DNA from: CAVRTJ01 sp964507185
Lineage (GTDB): Bacteria; Acidobacteriota; UBA4820; DSQY01
Length of the DNA stretch: 64,000 bases
Assembly: GCA_964507185.1 (NCBI GenBank)
Contig: CAZDOY010000015.1
Span: 1-64,000, forward strand
Reading direction: 5' to 3'
Shown: piece after piece, positions 51,248 to 59,512 of the stretch
Numbering within the stretch: position 1 is the stretch's first letter
Layout: each line of letters opens with the position of its first letter
Notes under the pieces: model-generated
What the model saw: only the letters and a program-made list of their open reading frames with translations
Told to the model about the DNA's origin: nothing
Database searches by the model: none
Position numbers and translations under genes: made by a program

Positions 51248-53541
51248 CACTCACTCCTGGACTCGTAGGGCAGGTAAACCGTGAATACCGCACCCTCGCC
51301 CACCTTGGAATCGACTTCTATCCGGCCACCGTGCGCGCTGACGATCCGCTGCACGATGGACAGCCCGAGCCCCGTCCCGATGTGTTTGGTCGTGAAGAAG
51401 GGCTTGAATATATGAGAGAGATCTTCCGGTCGGATGCCCTGCCCCGTATCTCGGATTTCGAGCGCAAGCTCGTCTTCGCACCTGAAAGCCGAAATGGAGA
51501 CTTCCCCGCCCGCAGGCGTGGACTGAATACCGTTCTGCACCAGGTTGACGAGCACCTGCTGAAAGCGCTGGGGGTCGGCCAAGGCGAGGGGGAGGTCCTC
51601 CGGTACTTCCTGGCGTATGTCGACCTTGGCCTCTTCCGCGGCTCGCTGAATGAGAGGCAGGCTGGCTTCCACCACCAGGTGCAGCGGAATGGGTTCGACC
51701 CGCACGTCGAAGGGCCTTGCGAAGGAGAGCAGGTCCTTGACCAGGCCGTCCAGGCGGCGGATCTGGGTGAGGCCTTCGTGGAAGATGGAGAACCGCGGGT
51801 TGTCCAACTCGTGCTGTCCGGCCATGACCTCCATGGCTCCCCTCAAGCCGGCGATTGGATTCTTGATCTCGTGGGCCACGCTGGCCGCCAGGCGCCCAAG
51901 CTCGGCGAGGTGCTCCGCCTGGGCGAGTTCGTTCTGCAGGTTCTTCAGCTCGGTGACGTCCTTGAGGACGAGGGAGGCGCCGGCTTCTCTCCCGGAGGCG
52001 TCCCGTATCGCGGTCCGCGTCACCAGGATGTCCGTGTAGTTGTCGCAGCCCCTGGGAATCCGCGCCTCGAAATGCTGTGTCCCCTGGGGGCGTCCTGCGG
52101 AGGAAGGCATTTCCCGGATAGCGGCGGGCGGCAGAAACTCGTCGATCGGACGGCCGAGGGCAAAGCGTGCCTCCACCCCGAAAAGGACTCCGGCGCCCCT
52201 ATTCCATGATGCGATCCTGCCCTTCGCGTCCAGCGTCACCAAGCCGTCCATGGAAGCCTGGAGTATGGCGAACAGGTACTGGTCCTTGTCCGCTACCTCT
52301 TTCTTGAGCGCTTCCTCCGCCCGCATATCCTGGCAGAAACACATGGTCCCGAGCAGCGTGCCCTCCTCATCGTGGAGGAGTGAGAAGGTCACTTTCAAGG
52401 GGATATAGTCCCCCGGCTTGCCCTGGAAGTTCGTCGCGTAATCGGTGATGACCTCTTCGCTCAGGAGGCGCCTCATGACGCTCCTGGCCTCGTGTACGCC
52501 GCGCTCGTAGAAGTCGGCCACCCTCCGCCCGAGCATTTCGCTTTCCGTGAAGCCGAAGATCTTCTCGGCCGTCCGGTTGAAGAGGGTGATGCGTCCCCGC
52601 ATGTCCGTGGAGATGATCCCGCTCACGGATGAGTTGAGGATGTTTCGTACAAACTCCTGAGTGCGGGCCAGAGACCTCTGCGCCTCCAACTGGGCCGAGA
52701 TGTCCAGGTAAATCTCCATGGCGTGAGGCCCTTCGAGGTTTCCCCCCGAGATGGGACGGGTGATTCTAAGGTAGTCTCTGGCGGATTTACCTTTGCCTGC
52801 CTGGACTAGCTGGCGCATGGGCGTCGCGCCCTTCAATACGTGAAAGACCGCGCAGCGCGAGCATTCGGCTTCCTCGTGGGTGAGGACTTCCTGGCAGTTC
52901 CGGCCGACGGCCAGTTCGGGGCGGACCCTCAACAACTCTCTCGGGACGTTCTGGTTGAGCCAGACCACGTTCAAATTCTCATCGTAGAGCACTATCCCCA
53001 CGTCCATACCGGAGAGTATCTGGTTGAGCAGGCCCCATTGTTCGAGGGTCTTCTTTGCATCGGCGCGGGTGGCTTCGATGCGGGCGCGCGCCTCGCTGGC
53101 CATCTCCTCGGTGGCCGTCTGGTAACATTCCAGGAGGAGGTAGGATCCGTCGCGGAACGTTTCTGCGATCAGTTCCTGATAGCCTTCCTTGCCGGGAAGG
53201 CTCGACTTCTGGAGACGTTCGAGCAATAGCCTCTCGCCGACCGCCACGGCGCGCGCGATATCCGCAAGCCTCACGTTTTCCGCCAGCCTCTTTCGGGCCA
53301 GGTCCTGGTAGAAATCGAAAAGGAGATTCTGCAGGCCCATGTCCCAGTAATGCCTCAGCGCCTCGGCGTGACGGTCCACGGGCACGAAGATCTCGTCCGG
53401 TTCCATACCGGAGTATGCGGGGATTTCGAACCGGATGGCCTCGACCCAGTCGGCCAGCCAGTTCTGCCTCATCCCGTCGAGCCACCTGATGAAGAGCTGG
53501 TGGCGTGAGAGATTTGCCTGCTGGGCGTTCGTGCTCACCAC
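51247..53541 (-). CDS. Cytoplasmic NtrB-type histidine kinase with three PAS domains and helical N-terminal sensor
   Basis: 764 residues, no membrane helix. Residues 1-155 are all helical and resemble the globin-like N-terminal domain of RsbR-type proteins. A PAS (about 175-280) carries a Cys pair (ECSRCAVFHVLKG), and two more PAS follow (about 300-415, NRTAEKIFGF; about 430-535, SWNRGAGVLFG). HisKA: His556 in VAHEIKNPIAGL. ATPase: VQNGIQSTP, DTGQGIRPED, GTGLGLSIV. GTG codons at 53541 and 53538 both have AGAGGA upstream and overlap the hydratase stop. The operon order carboxyltransferase, hydratase, kinase, regulator places this sensor under the same transcript as two catabolic enzymes. Confidence 0.9.
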   Translation of the reverse strand: MVSTNAQQANLSRHQLFIRWLDGMRQNWLADWVEAIRFEIPAYSGMEPDEIFVPVDRHAEALRHYWDMGLQNLLFDFYQDLARKRLAENVRLADIARAVAVGERLLLERLQKSSLPGKEGYQELIAETFRDGSYLLLECYQTATEEMASEARARIEATRADAKKTLEQWGLLNQILSGMDVGIVLYDENLNVVWLNQNVPRELLRVRPELAVGRNCQEVLTHEEAECSRCAVFHVLKGATPMRQLVQAGKGKSARDYLRITRPISGGNLEGPHAMEIYLDISAQLEAQRSLARTQEFVRNILNSSVSGIISTDMRGRITLFNRTAEKIFGFTESEMLGRRVADFYERGVHEARSVMRRLLSEEVITDYATNFQGKPGDYIPLKVTFSLLHDEEGTLLGTMCFCQDMRAEEALKKEVADKDQYLFAILQASMDGLVTLDAKGRIASWNRGAGVLFGVEARFALGRPIDEFLPPAAIREMPSSAGRPQGTQHFEARIPRGCDNYTDILVTRTAIRDASGREAGASLVLKDVTELKNLQNELAQAEHLAELGRLAASVAHEIKNPIAGLRGAMEVMAGQHELDNPRFSIFHEGLTQIRRLDGLVKDLLSFARPFDVRVEPIPLHLVVEASLPLIQRAAEEAKVDIRQEVPEDLPLALADPQRFQQVLVNLVQNGIQSTPAGGEVSISAFRCEDELALEIRDTGQGIRPEDLSHIFKPFFTTKHIGTGLGLSIVQRIVSAHGGRIEVDSKVGEGAVFTVYLPYESRSE

Positions 53542-54311
53542 TTGGGCTTCCTCTTTTCCAGAAAGGCCGCCAGGCCCTCGTGCATTTCGGGATTCTGTCT
53601 GGCGAAGACGTTGGTCCGGGCGGCAAGGTCCAGGGCGGATTCTATCGGCATGCCCGACGTGTGCCAGAGCAATTCCTTGGTCAGGGAAAGAGAGGCCGGA
53701 GCGCCTGTCGCGATTTTCTCCGCAAAAGCGACGGCTTCGTCGATCAGTGATTCGGCGGGGACGACCCTGTTAACGAGTCCGATGCTGCGGGCCTCCTCTG
53801 CGTCGAAGAGGCGGCCCGTGAGGAGCAGTTCCCTGGCGAGTCGTTCCCCCAGCTGTCTTGCGAGGAAGACGAGAACCATGGCTGCCACGAAGCCGATGCG
53901 AACTTCGGGGTAGCCGAAGGATGCCCCGGGTGCGGCTATGAGAACGTCGCAAAGGGAAGCCAGCCCGCAGCCGCCCGCAAGGGCCGGGCCGTTTACGGCT
54001 CCGATGACCGGTTTCGGAAAGGTCGCGAGGGTGCGGTAGAAATTCTTAAGACGGCCGCAATCTTCGTCGTTTTCAAGGAGCGACGCAGTCTGCAGGGACT
54101 CCAGGGTCGCCAGGTCCGCACCCGCGCAAAAGGCGCTTCCGCTTCCTGTGATGACCACAGAGCGGATTTTCGGATTTTCGGAAAGCCCGGTCATGGCATC
54201 GCCGAGACGCGTCACGAGTTCCGCATCGAGGGCGTTGCGTACGTCGGGGCGGTTCAGCGTCAGGAGGGCGACGGAAAGACGCGGGTATGAGAGAAGCACG
54301 GGATCCGCCAT
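53535..54311 (-). CDS. Enoyl-CoA hydratase/isomerase family protein
   Basis: 258 residues. Crotonase fold: LNRPDVRNALD at the start, the oxyanion-hole segments GSAFCAGADL and GPALAGGCGLASLCD, and the catalytic-region FGYPEVRIGF with Glu. In context with the adjacent acyl-CoA carboxyltransferase it may be methylglutaconyl-CoA hydratase (liuC of leucine breakdown), but the sequence alone allows several substrates. The ATG at 54311 follows AGAGGAGG, 20 bases after the carboxyltransferase stop. The stop overlaps the kinase start. Confidence 0.88.
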   Translation of the reverse strand: MADPVLLSYPRLSVALLTLNRPDVRNALDAELVTRLGDAMTGLSENPKIRSVVITGSGSAFCAGADLATLESLQTASLLENDEDCGRLKNFYRTLATFPKPVIGAVNGPALAGGCGLASLCDVLIAAPGASFGYPEVRIGFVAAMVLVFLARQLGERLARELLLTGRLFDAEEARSIGLVNRVVPAESLIDEAVAFAEKIATGAPASLSLTKELLWHTSGMPIESALDLAARTNVFARQNPEMHEGLAAFLEKRKPKW

Positions 54312-54331
54312 GTCGCCTCCTCTACGCTCGG

Positions 54332-55996
54332 TCACGTTTGAAAAACCCCGACCTGCAAGGCCGGTATGTCTGCGTTGTGCGCAGCCGCGTCCAGAGCGCG
54401 GATCAGGTAGGCGCGCGTCTCCACGGGGTCTATGATTGCGTCGATCCATAGCCTTGCGGCGCCGTACTTCGGATCCACGGCCGCCGTATACCGGGAGCGG
54501 ATCTCGTCGAGGGCGGCCTGCTTTTCTTCCTCGGTGATCGTTTTGCCCGACTTCTTGAGTTGGGCGAGGCGGATATCGAGCAGGGTGTTGGCCGCCTGGT
54601 CGCCGCCCATCACCGAGTACCTGGCGCTCGGCCATGCGAAGAGGAACCTCGGTGCATACGCTTTCCCGCACATGGCGTAATGGCCGGCTCCGTAAGAACC
54701 GCCGAGGATTACCGTTATCTTTGGAACGCCCACGTTGGAGACCGCGTTGACCATCTTGGCGCCTGCCCGGATGATACCGGCGTATTCCGAGTCCTTGCCG
54801 ACCATGAAGCCGTTCACGTCGTGCATGAAGATGATCGGCATGCGCTGCTGGTGGCAATCCATGATGAAGCGAGCCGCCTTATTGGCGCTCTCCACGTAGA
54901 TGACCCCGCCGATTTCGAGGGGTTTTCCCTTCTCGCGGATGTGAATCTTCTGGTTGGCGACGATGCCCACGGCCCATCCGCCTATACGCGCGTTGCCGCA
55001 CAGTATGGTGCGGCCGTACTCGGGGCGGTACTCCGTGAACTCGCTTCCGTCGGCGATCCGGGCGATGATTTCTCTGACATCGTACTGACCAAGGGGATTG
55101 CCGGGGAAGATCCCGTAGATGTCGTCCGCCGGATAGAGGGGATCCTCGGGTTCCACGCGGGAAAAAGGCGGCGCATCAGAGGAGCCCATACGGGAGACGA
55201 TCTCACGGATTCGTGTCATGCAGGATTCGTCATCCTTCTCGTGGTAGTCGACCGTGCCGGAGATGGACGCGTGAACACCGGCACCCCCCAGGTCTTCGGA
55301 GGATATGGTCTGGCCGATGGCAGCCTTGACCAGGGCGGGGCCCGCGAGGTAGAGGCCCGACCCGTCGGTCATGAGCAGCTTGTCGCACATGACGGGGAGG
55401 TAGGCTCCGCCGGCCACGCACGATCCCATGATGGCCGCGATCTGCGGTACGCCGAGCGCAGACAGCCTGGCGTTCAGGTAGAAGACGCGACCGAAGTCGT
55501 CCTGGTCGGGAAAAATCTCGTCCTGCAGGGGGAGAAAGACTCCTGCCGAGTCGACGAGGTAGAGGACTGGAATATGGTTCTCGAGCGCTATCGTCTGGGC
55601 CCGGATGACCTTTTTGGCCGTAATCGGAAAGAACGCTCCGGCCTTGACCGTGGCGTCGTTAGCGATGACCATGAACAGCCTTCCGCAGATGGAGCCTGTA
55701 CCGGTGATCACCCCGCCGGCCGGGGCGCCTCCCCATTCCTCATACATGCCGTACGCGGCGAAGAGCCCGAGTTCATGAAAGGGCGTGCCCTCATCGAGGA
55801 TGCCCCGGAGACGTTCTCGGGCGGTGAGGCGTCCCTTCGCGTGTTGTTTCTGGATGGCCTTCTCGCCCCCGCCCTTCCTCAAAATCTCCGCATGGTCCAG
55901 GGTCTGGCGAACCAGGCTCTTGAGGTTGTCCCTGTTCTTCTTGTACTCGAGGCTCTTCCTGACGCTCTCTGTAATCGACGTTTTCAGTACGGTCAT
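54332..55996 (-). CDS. Acyl-CoA carboxylase beta subunit (carboxyltransferase; methylcrotonyl-CoA type likely)
   Basis: 554 residues. Two crotonase-like halves form the carboxyltransferase: GRLTARERLRGILDEGTPF, YLVDSAGVFLPLQDEIFP, GSCVAGGAYLPVMCD, and in the second half FMVGKDSEYAGIIRAGAKM and GGSYGAGHYAMCG. The LQDEIFPDQDDFGRVFYL segment is seen in methylcrotonyl-CoA carboxylase beta (LiuB/MccB) rather than propionyl-CoA carboxylase. It transfers CO2 from biotin to the acyl-CoA. The biotin carboxylase/BCCP subunit is not in the window, so the enzyme depends on a gene elsewhere. The ATG at 55996 follows GAGGAG. It heads the operon with the hydratase, NtrB and NtrC genes. Confidence 0.88.
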   Translation of the reverse strand: MTVLKTSITESVRKSLEYKKNRDNLKSLVRQTLDHAEILRKGGGEKAIQKQHAKGRLTARERLRGILDEGTPFHELGLFAAYGMYEEWGGAPAGGVITGTGSICGRLFMVIANDATVKAGAFFPITAKKVIRAQTIALENHIPVLYLVDSAGVFLPLQDEIFPDQDDFGRVFYLNARLSALGVPQIAAIMGSCVAGGAYLPVMCDKLLMTDGSGLYLAGPALVKAAIGQTISSEDLGGAGVHASISGTVDYHEKDDESCMTRIREIVSRMGSSDAPPFSRVEPEDPLYPADDIYGIFPGNPLGQYDVREIIARIADGSEFTEYRPEYGRTILCGNARIGGWAVGIVANQKIHIREKGKPLEIGGVIYVESANKAARFIMDCHQQRMPIIFMHDVNGFMVGKDSEYAGIIRAGAKMVNAVSNVGVPKITVILGGSYGAGHYAMCGKAYAPRFLFAWPSARYSVMGGDQAANTLLDIRLAQLKKSGKTITEEEKQAALDEIRSRYTAAVDPKYGAARLWIDAIIDPVETRAYLIRALDAAAHNADIPALQVGVFQT

Positions 55997-56167
55997 GGCA
56001 GGCTCCTCGACAGCTGAGTATAGCAGAGCGAAATGCCCCAATGCAAAACGTGCGGGCCCGCCGCCGGATCGCCGGCAAATGGAGATCCGGGCCTTGCGGG
56101 CCGGGTGCGCAGGTCAGGGCGGCGACAGCTTCGTTGTGGGGAGAAAAAGTGCCTGCGAGTGGTATGC

Positions 56168-56203
56168 ATGCAAATGGCGGGGCAATTGCCCCGCCATTTG
56201 CAT
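56168..56203. terminator. 36-base perfect palindrome downstream of the HU gene
   Basis: Arms of 18 bases (ATGCAAATGGCGGGGCAA and its complement) meet without a spacer. It lies 18 bases after the HU stop, so it is probably the HU terminator, although the T-run on the minus strand comes only about 17 bases further (CACTTTTTCTCC). It could also act as a protein-binding site or an mRNA 3'-end stabiliser. Confidence 0.5.
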
Positions 56204-56221
56204 ACACCGGAAACGCTTATT

Positions 56222-56515
56222 CTACTTCTTCAGTGAATCCTTGAGGGTCTTCGAGGGCTTAAAGGCCGGATACTGGCGCTTGGGCACCTTGACCTTTCCG
56301 CCCGTCTTTGGATTTCTTGCCTGCCTGGATTTGCGCTCTCGCACATAAAAGGTTCCGAATCCCGAAATGATCACTTTCTGTCCCTGTTTCAAGCTCGCCG
56401 CAACTATACCCCTACCAGGTTTCGAGTCCGTGAGCGCCTCGAGGACGGCACGCACATCTTTTTGAGGCAGGCCGGTAACGTCCGCAAGTTTCCTTATTAA
56501 TTCAGTCTTGGTCAT
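56222..56515 (-). CDS. HU/IHF-family DNA-binding protein
   Basis: 97 residues. MTKTELIRKLADVTGL is the HU N-terminal helix pair, ISGFGTFYVRERKSRQARNP is the strand leading to the DNA-wrapping arm, and GGKVKVPKRQYPAFKPSKTLK is the arm return and C-terminal helix. The Pro of the arm tip (RNPKTG) that kinks DNA is present. The family bends DNA and organises the nucleoid. The insertion LTDSKPGRGIVAASLKQG is slightly longer than in E. coli HU. A strong promoter (56542-56571) and a palindrome terminator bracket it as a single-gene unit. Confidence 0.95.
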   Translation of the reverse strand: MTKTELIRKLADVTGLPQKDVRAVLEALTDSKPGRGIVAASLKQGQKVIISGFGTFYVRERKSRQARNPKTGGKVKVPKRQYPAFKPSKTLKDSLKK

Positions 56516-56541
56516 TCTCCATCCTCCCTGGTTTAAGCTGA

Positions 56542-56571
56542 ACTATAATGCCTTTTCGCGATAGCTGTCAA
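56542..56571 (-). promoter_or_regulatory. Strong sigma-70 promoter of the HU gene
   Basis: On the minus strand TTGACA (56571-56566), 18 bases, TATAGT (56547-56542), 27 bases before the ATG. Fits abundant expression of a nucleoid protein. Confidence 0.7.
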
Positions 56572-56587
56572 GTCTGTTTTTCTCTGG

Positions 56588-58252
56588 TCACGGAAGGTAG
56601 CCCTGGGCCTCCTGACCGTCCACGCGGCCCTCCCGGCACCGTTGCAGAACCCGTTCCTCGAGCGGTACGCCGCCCTGGTTCACAAGAAGCCTGTGTACAT
56701 CTTGTTTTTCCATTTCCTTTTCGAGGGCCGCGCGCGTGGGAGCGTCGATCCGGAACCATTCGAGTATCTCTTGTGTGGGGAGGCTTTCCCAGGTCAGACA
56801 ATTCTCGCAACCCTGGCGGGTGTACAGCGAATAGGTCCGTCCCTCGCGCCCGGCGACGTCGAGGGGCAGTCGGCAATCGGGACATAATTCCGGGACGGAC
56901 GCCACCGTGAGGATGCCCTTCAGGACGCCGGCCCGCATGGGAGAGCGGAACTGGTTTCTGTACAGCCACCGCAGGGCCGCCGTAGCGTTGGGCTGATGAA
57001 GAACGCCCATCACCCGCGTGTGGGCGGCTGCCAGGAATGCGAGTTCCATGGACGTTCTCTCCTTGATGGGGAAACAGGCGAACAGATTCGGTTCCTGCTT
57101 CAATGCCATGGCCATGAGTTCCGGCCACGTGGAATCCTCCTGGCGGGAGACCTCCAGCTGTGCGACGCCGTCCAGAGACAGGAGCGCATATTCCTCCAGC
57201 GAGACGGCGGGCTGGAAGTTCTCTTTCAGGCTGGCCATCAGGGCGTAGAAGACCTGGTTCAATCCACTGCTGGGGGCGCCGCACAGAAGGACCAGCCCGG
57301 ACCCGCCGCGGAGCGCCTCCCCGAGGTTGGCCCTTTCCATATCATTCAACTGGCTCGAGAGTTTCTCCCAGTCGCGCAGGAAATATCTTTCGTCGTAGAG
57401 CGTAAGGGTATAGCGCGTACCCTGCAGGGTGGCCAGTCCCTTGACGTGCGCCGTAAGGAACCGGGAATCCACCTGGAGGCGCACGCGGCCCTCAAGCCGG
57501 GCGCCGTGACTCGTATCCCTTATTCGGGCGAGCTCGCGGAGCAGGGCATCCATCTCCTCCCTCTTCTTGGGATGCAGGGCGAAGCGGTCTTCCACTCGTT
57601 CGGCGCCCTTGAAGGCGATTTTCAGGCTGGTTTCCCCCGGTTTGATATACAGGGTTCGGCAGCCCGACCGGATCGCCTCTGCCAGTGACGTCCTCAACCA
57701 GTCCGTGGCCGATGAATCCGGTTTCAGCGTGGACCAGTGGAGCGGCCGGATACGTTTGGGGGAGGACATGAGCACAAAGAGGTGGTCGCCGGACAAGTTG
57801 CGCACGACGCCGGGATCCTTGGATACGCCATAGAAGTGTTCGAGGGCGCGGATGACCGTTTCTCTCGGACACACCAGTGGATCGATGGTCAGGCCGGTGA
57901 GTTCTTCGAGCGCGGGTACGAGGCTGGGGTTGTCCAGATCGGCGATGGCCACGGTCAGGACGTTTGCCTTTTTTTCAACCGGAACGACCTGGTAAAACTG
58001 CGCGATGTTGGCCGGGAGGATCTCGGTGACGGTGGGATCGCTTATCCACTGGGTCAAGTCGTAGGGGATGAGTCCCATGGATTCGCGCAGAAACTGGCTG
58101 AGCCGCTGGACATTGACGAAGCCGAGGCGGATGAGGTGGTACCCGAGCCGGCCGCCCTCGTGGCGCTGTGCCTCGAGAGCCGCGGACAACTGGTCCTTTG
58201 TCAGCAGCCCCTCCATCAGGAGCAGTTCGCCCATCACCGGGTGTTTGTCCAT
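56588..58252 (-). CDS. Degenerate GspE/PilB-like protein (MshEN domain plus inactive secretion-ATPase domain)
   Basis: 554 residues. The N-terminus is an MshEN domain (GGRLGYHLIRLGFVNVQRLS), which in PilB/MshE binds cyclic di-GMP, followed by the second N-domain (DPTVTEILPANIAQFYQVVPV, PLVCPRETVIRALEHFYG). The ATPase core keeps the fold landmarks, but the catalytic residues are gone: the Walker A GPTGSGKTTTLY position reads GAPSSGLNQVFY (near 325, no Lys), the Walker B DPDxxxxGEIRD position reads EPNLFACFPIKE, and the HTN segment is HQPNA. The C-terminal zinc pairs CPDC and CENC remain. I infer a regulatory pseudo-ATPase, perhaps a cyclic di-GMP sensor. No pilus or type II secretion genes are adjacent. 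The ATG follows GGGG. Confidence 0.82.
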   Translation of the reverse strand: MDKHPVMGELLLMEGLLTKDQLSAALEAQRHEGGRLGYHLIRLGFVNVQRLSQFLRESMGLIPYDLTQWISDPTVTEILPANIAQFYQVVPVEKKANVLTVAIADLDNPSLVPALEELTGLTIDPLVCPRETVIRALEHFYGVSKDPGVVRNLSGDHLFVLMSSPKRIRPLHWSTLKPDSSATDWLRTSLAEAIRSGCRTLYIKPGETSLKIAFKGAERVEDRFALHPKKREEMDALLRELARIRDTSHGARLEGRVRLQVDSRFLTAHVKGLATLQGTRYTLTLYDERYFLRDWEKLSSQLNDMERANLGEALRGGSGLVLLCGAPSSGLNQVFYALMASLKENFQPAVSLEEYALLSLDGVAQLEVSRQEDSTWPELMAMALKQEPNLFACFPIKERTSMELAFLAAAHTRVMGVLHQPNATAALRWLYRNQFRSPMRAGVLKGILTVASVPELCPDCRLPLDVAGREGRTYSLYTRQGCENCLTWESLPTQEILEWFRIDAPTRAALEKEMEKQDVHRLLVNQGGVPLEERVLQRCREGRVDGQEAQGYLP

Positions 58253-58274
58253 GATTCCCCGGACCTCCCACGGT

Positions 58275-58302
58275 GTGCCCGATCCTCTTGGAGATCGGGC
58301 AC
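58275..58302. other. Perfect 10-base inverted repeat before the GspE-like gene
   Basis: GTGCCCGATC (58275-58284) and GATCGGGCAC (58293-58302) with an eight-base loop, between the secreted-protein gene stop (58355) and the GspE-like start (58252). No T-run follows on the minus strand. It could be a weak terminator, a leader hairpin or an operator. Confidence 0.4.
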
Positions 58303-58354
58303 GGTGCCCACCTGAATGTAAGAATTCAGGCCGAGCGACACCGAAACCGTCACT

Positions 58355-58795
58355 CTAGTGCTTGAACTTAACCTTTACCCATTTGGAGGGGTCGTTGATC
58401 CACTTCTTGGGCGGCGCTCCGTCCAGGCTGTAGGTGCCCTCTCCGCGAAACCAGGCCTTGCCTCTTCCCTTCACCGAAAGGGCCAGGTCCCATCCCCGCA
58501 TCTCGAGAATGCCGGCAGGCCCCGCCGACTCCACACTCCCCTTGAAATGGGTGTACCGAACGCTGTCGGCAAAGGTCTGTCTCTCGCCCCAGGTCGCATG
58601 AAACGTGAGCATGAGGTTGGACCTGTTTTTTACGATGAAGGTGCCCCGCCCCGATATGACAACTTTGCCCGTGCCTTTGAAGCGGATCCAGCCGTGGCTG
58701 CCCTTGGCCTCGAGCGTGTGAACGGGCACGGAGGCCAGCAGGGCCATGCCCAGAAGCAGGCCCGTCAGGAGGGCAAGCGCTCTCCCGCGGTTCAT
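58355..58795 (-). CDS. Small exported hypothetical protein, beta-rich
   Basis: 146 residues, family not recognised. A signal peptide (ALALLTGLLLGMALLASVPVHTLEA) is followed by repeated short strands with Gly and aromatic residues: WIRFKGTGKVVISGRGTFIV, LALSVKGRGKAWFRGEGTYS. The G-x-G-x-W/F repetition suggests a small beta-sandwich or a beta-helix-like periplasmic protein. The ATG at 58795 overlaps the preceding stop by four bases (ATGA), which fixes the start. It is cotranscribed with the CoA-binding gene. Confidence 0.7.
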   Translation of the reverse strand: MNRGRALALLTGLLLGMALLASVPVHTLEAKGSHGWIRFKGTGKVVISGRGTFIVKNRSNLMLTFHATWGERQTFADSVRYTHFKGSVESAGPAGILEMRGWDLALSVKGRGKAWFRGEGTYSLDGAPPKKWINDPSKWVKVKFKH

Positions 58796-59196
58796 GGCCG
58801 GCCACCGAGGGACGCCAGGACTTTCTTGATGCACTGGTCCTGAACGACTAGCAATCCGGCCTTCAGTGCCTTCCGGGCCGCTTCGATGTGACTGACGCCC
58901 TCCTGCATCCAGACGGCTTTCGCGCCGGTCGAAATGGCCTCGTCCACGATGGGGGGGACGGCTTCAGGCTTCCTGAATATGTCAACGATGTCCACGGGCT
59001 TGCCGTAGGCCGCCAGGGTCGGGTAGCAGGTCTCGCCCAGAACCTCCATCAGCCTGGGGTTGATCGGAACGATGCGGTACCCGAGGCCCTGCAGGAACGC
59101 GGCGACGGCGTGACTGTCCCGCTCGGGTTTGTCCGAAATACCTACCACCGCTATCTCCTGCGCGTCGTGGAGAAGGTCGATGAATTTCTGGTCCAT
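58792..59196 (-). CDS. CoA-binding protein (YccU type)
   Basis: 134 residues. The Rossmann fold CoA-binding domain shows EIAVVGISDKPERDSHAVAAF, YRIVPINPRL, DIVDIFRKPEAVPPIVDEA and AVWMQEGV, the usual YccU/CoA_binding_2 marks also found in succinyl-CoA synthetase alpha. Stand-alone forms bind CoA but have no established reaction. The ATG at 59196 follows GGAGG. Stop overlap with the next gene suggests coupling. Confidence 0.92.
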   Translation of the reverse strand: MDQKFIDLLHDAQEIAVVGISDKPERDSHAVAAFLQGLGYRIVPINPRLMEVLGETCYPTLAAYGKPVDIVDIFRKPEAVPPIVDEAISTGAKAVWMQEGVSHIEAARKALKAGLLVVQDQCIKKVLASLGGRP

Positions 59197-59228
59197 GAGT
59201 GCCCTCCGTTTCTGCCATTCTAGCCACC

Positions 59229-59257
59229 TTCGAGAAAAAGAAAAAGGGCCCGGGGCC
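59229..59257 (-). terminator. Terminator-like GC-block and T-run after the small zinc-ribbon gene
   Basis: On the minus strand GGCCCCGGGCCC is followed by TTTTTCTTTTTCTCG, directly after the stop at 59259. The stem is short, so the call is tentative. Confidence 0.45.
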
Positions 59258-59258
59258 A

Positions 59259-59429
59259 TCAGTTCTGGTGTTGGCGCTCCGGGTGGATCAGACGCGGAAG
59301 GCAGCGCGGGCAGATGAAGGCCTCTCCGCCCTGGTAGCGCAGGGGGATGAGCGGGATCTTGTCTTCCTCGTTTCCGCAGAGCATACAGGTTGCCGGATCG
59401 TCGGGTGTTCTTGCCTCTTCTTTGGGCAT
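59259..59429 (-). CDS. 56-residue zinc-ribbon protein
   Basis: A small gene with ATG at 59429 behind GGAAGGTG and stop at 59259-59261. The product begins MPKEEARTPDDPATC and has Cys pairs CMLC and CPRC about 25 residues apart (with PLRYQGGEAFICPRCLPRLIHP), a typical single zinc ribbon like the header of ClpX or small anti-sigma-type binders. No other domain. Ribosome site, length and Cys spacing support a real gene. It is too small for most length cut-offs. Function unknown. Confidence 0.7.
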   Translation of the reverse strand: MPKEEARTPDDPATCMLCGNEEDKIPLIPLRYQGGEAFICPRCLPRLIHPERQHQN

Positions 59430-59512
59430 CGGGTCACCTTCCTGCTGTCAAAGTCCCCCGGAGGAGACGGGTCGCGTCCATCATTCGCGTCATCAACGGA
59501 TTCAGAGCCGCT

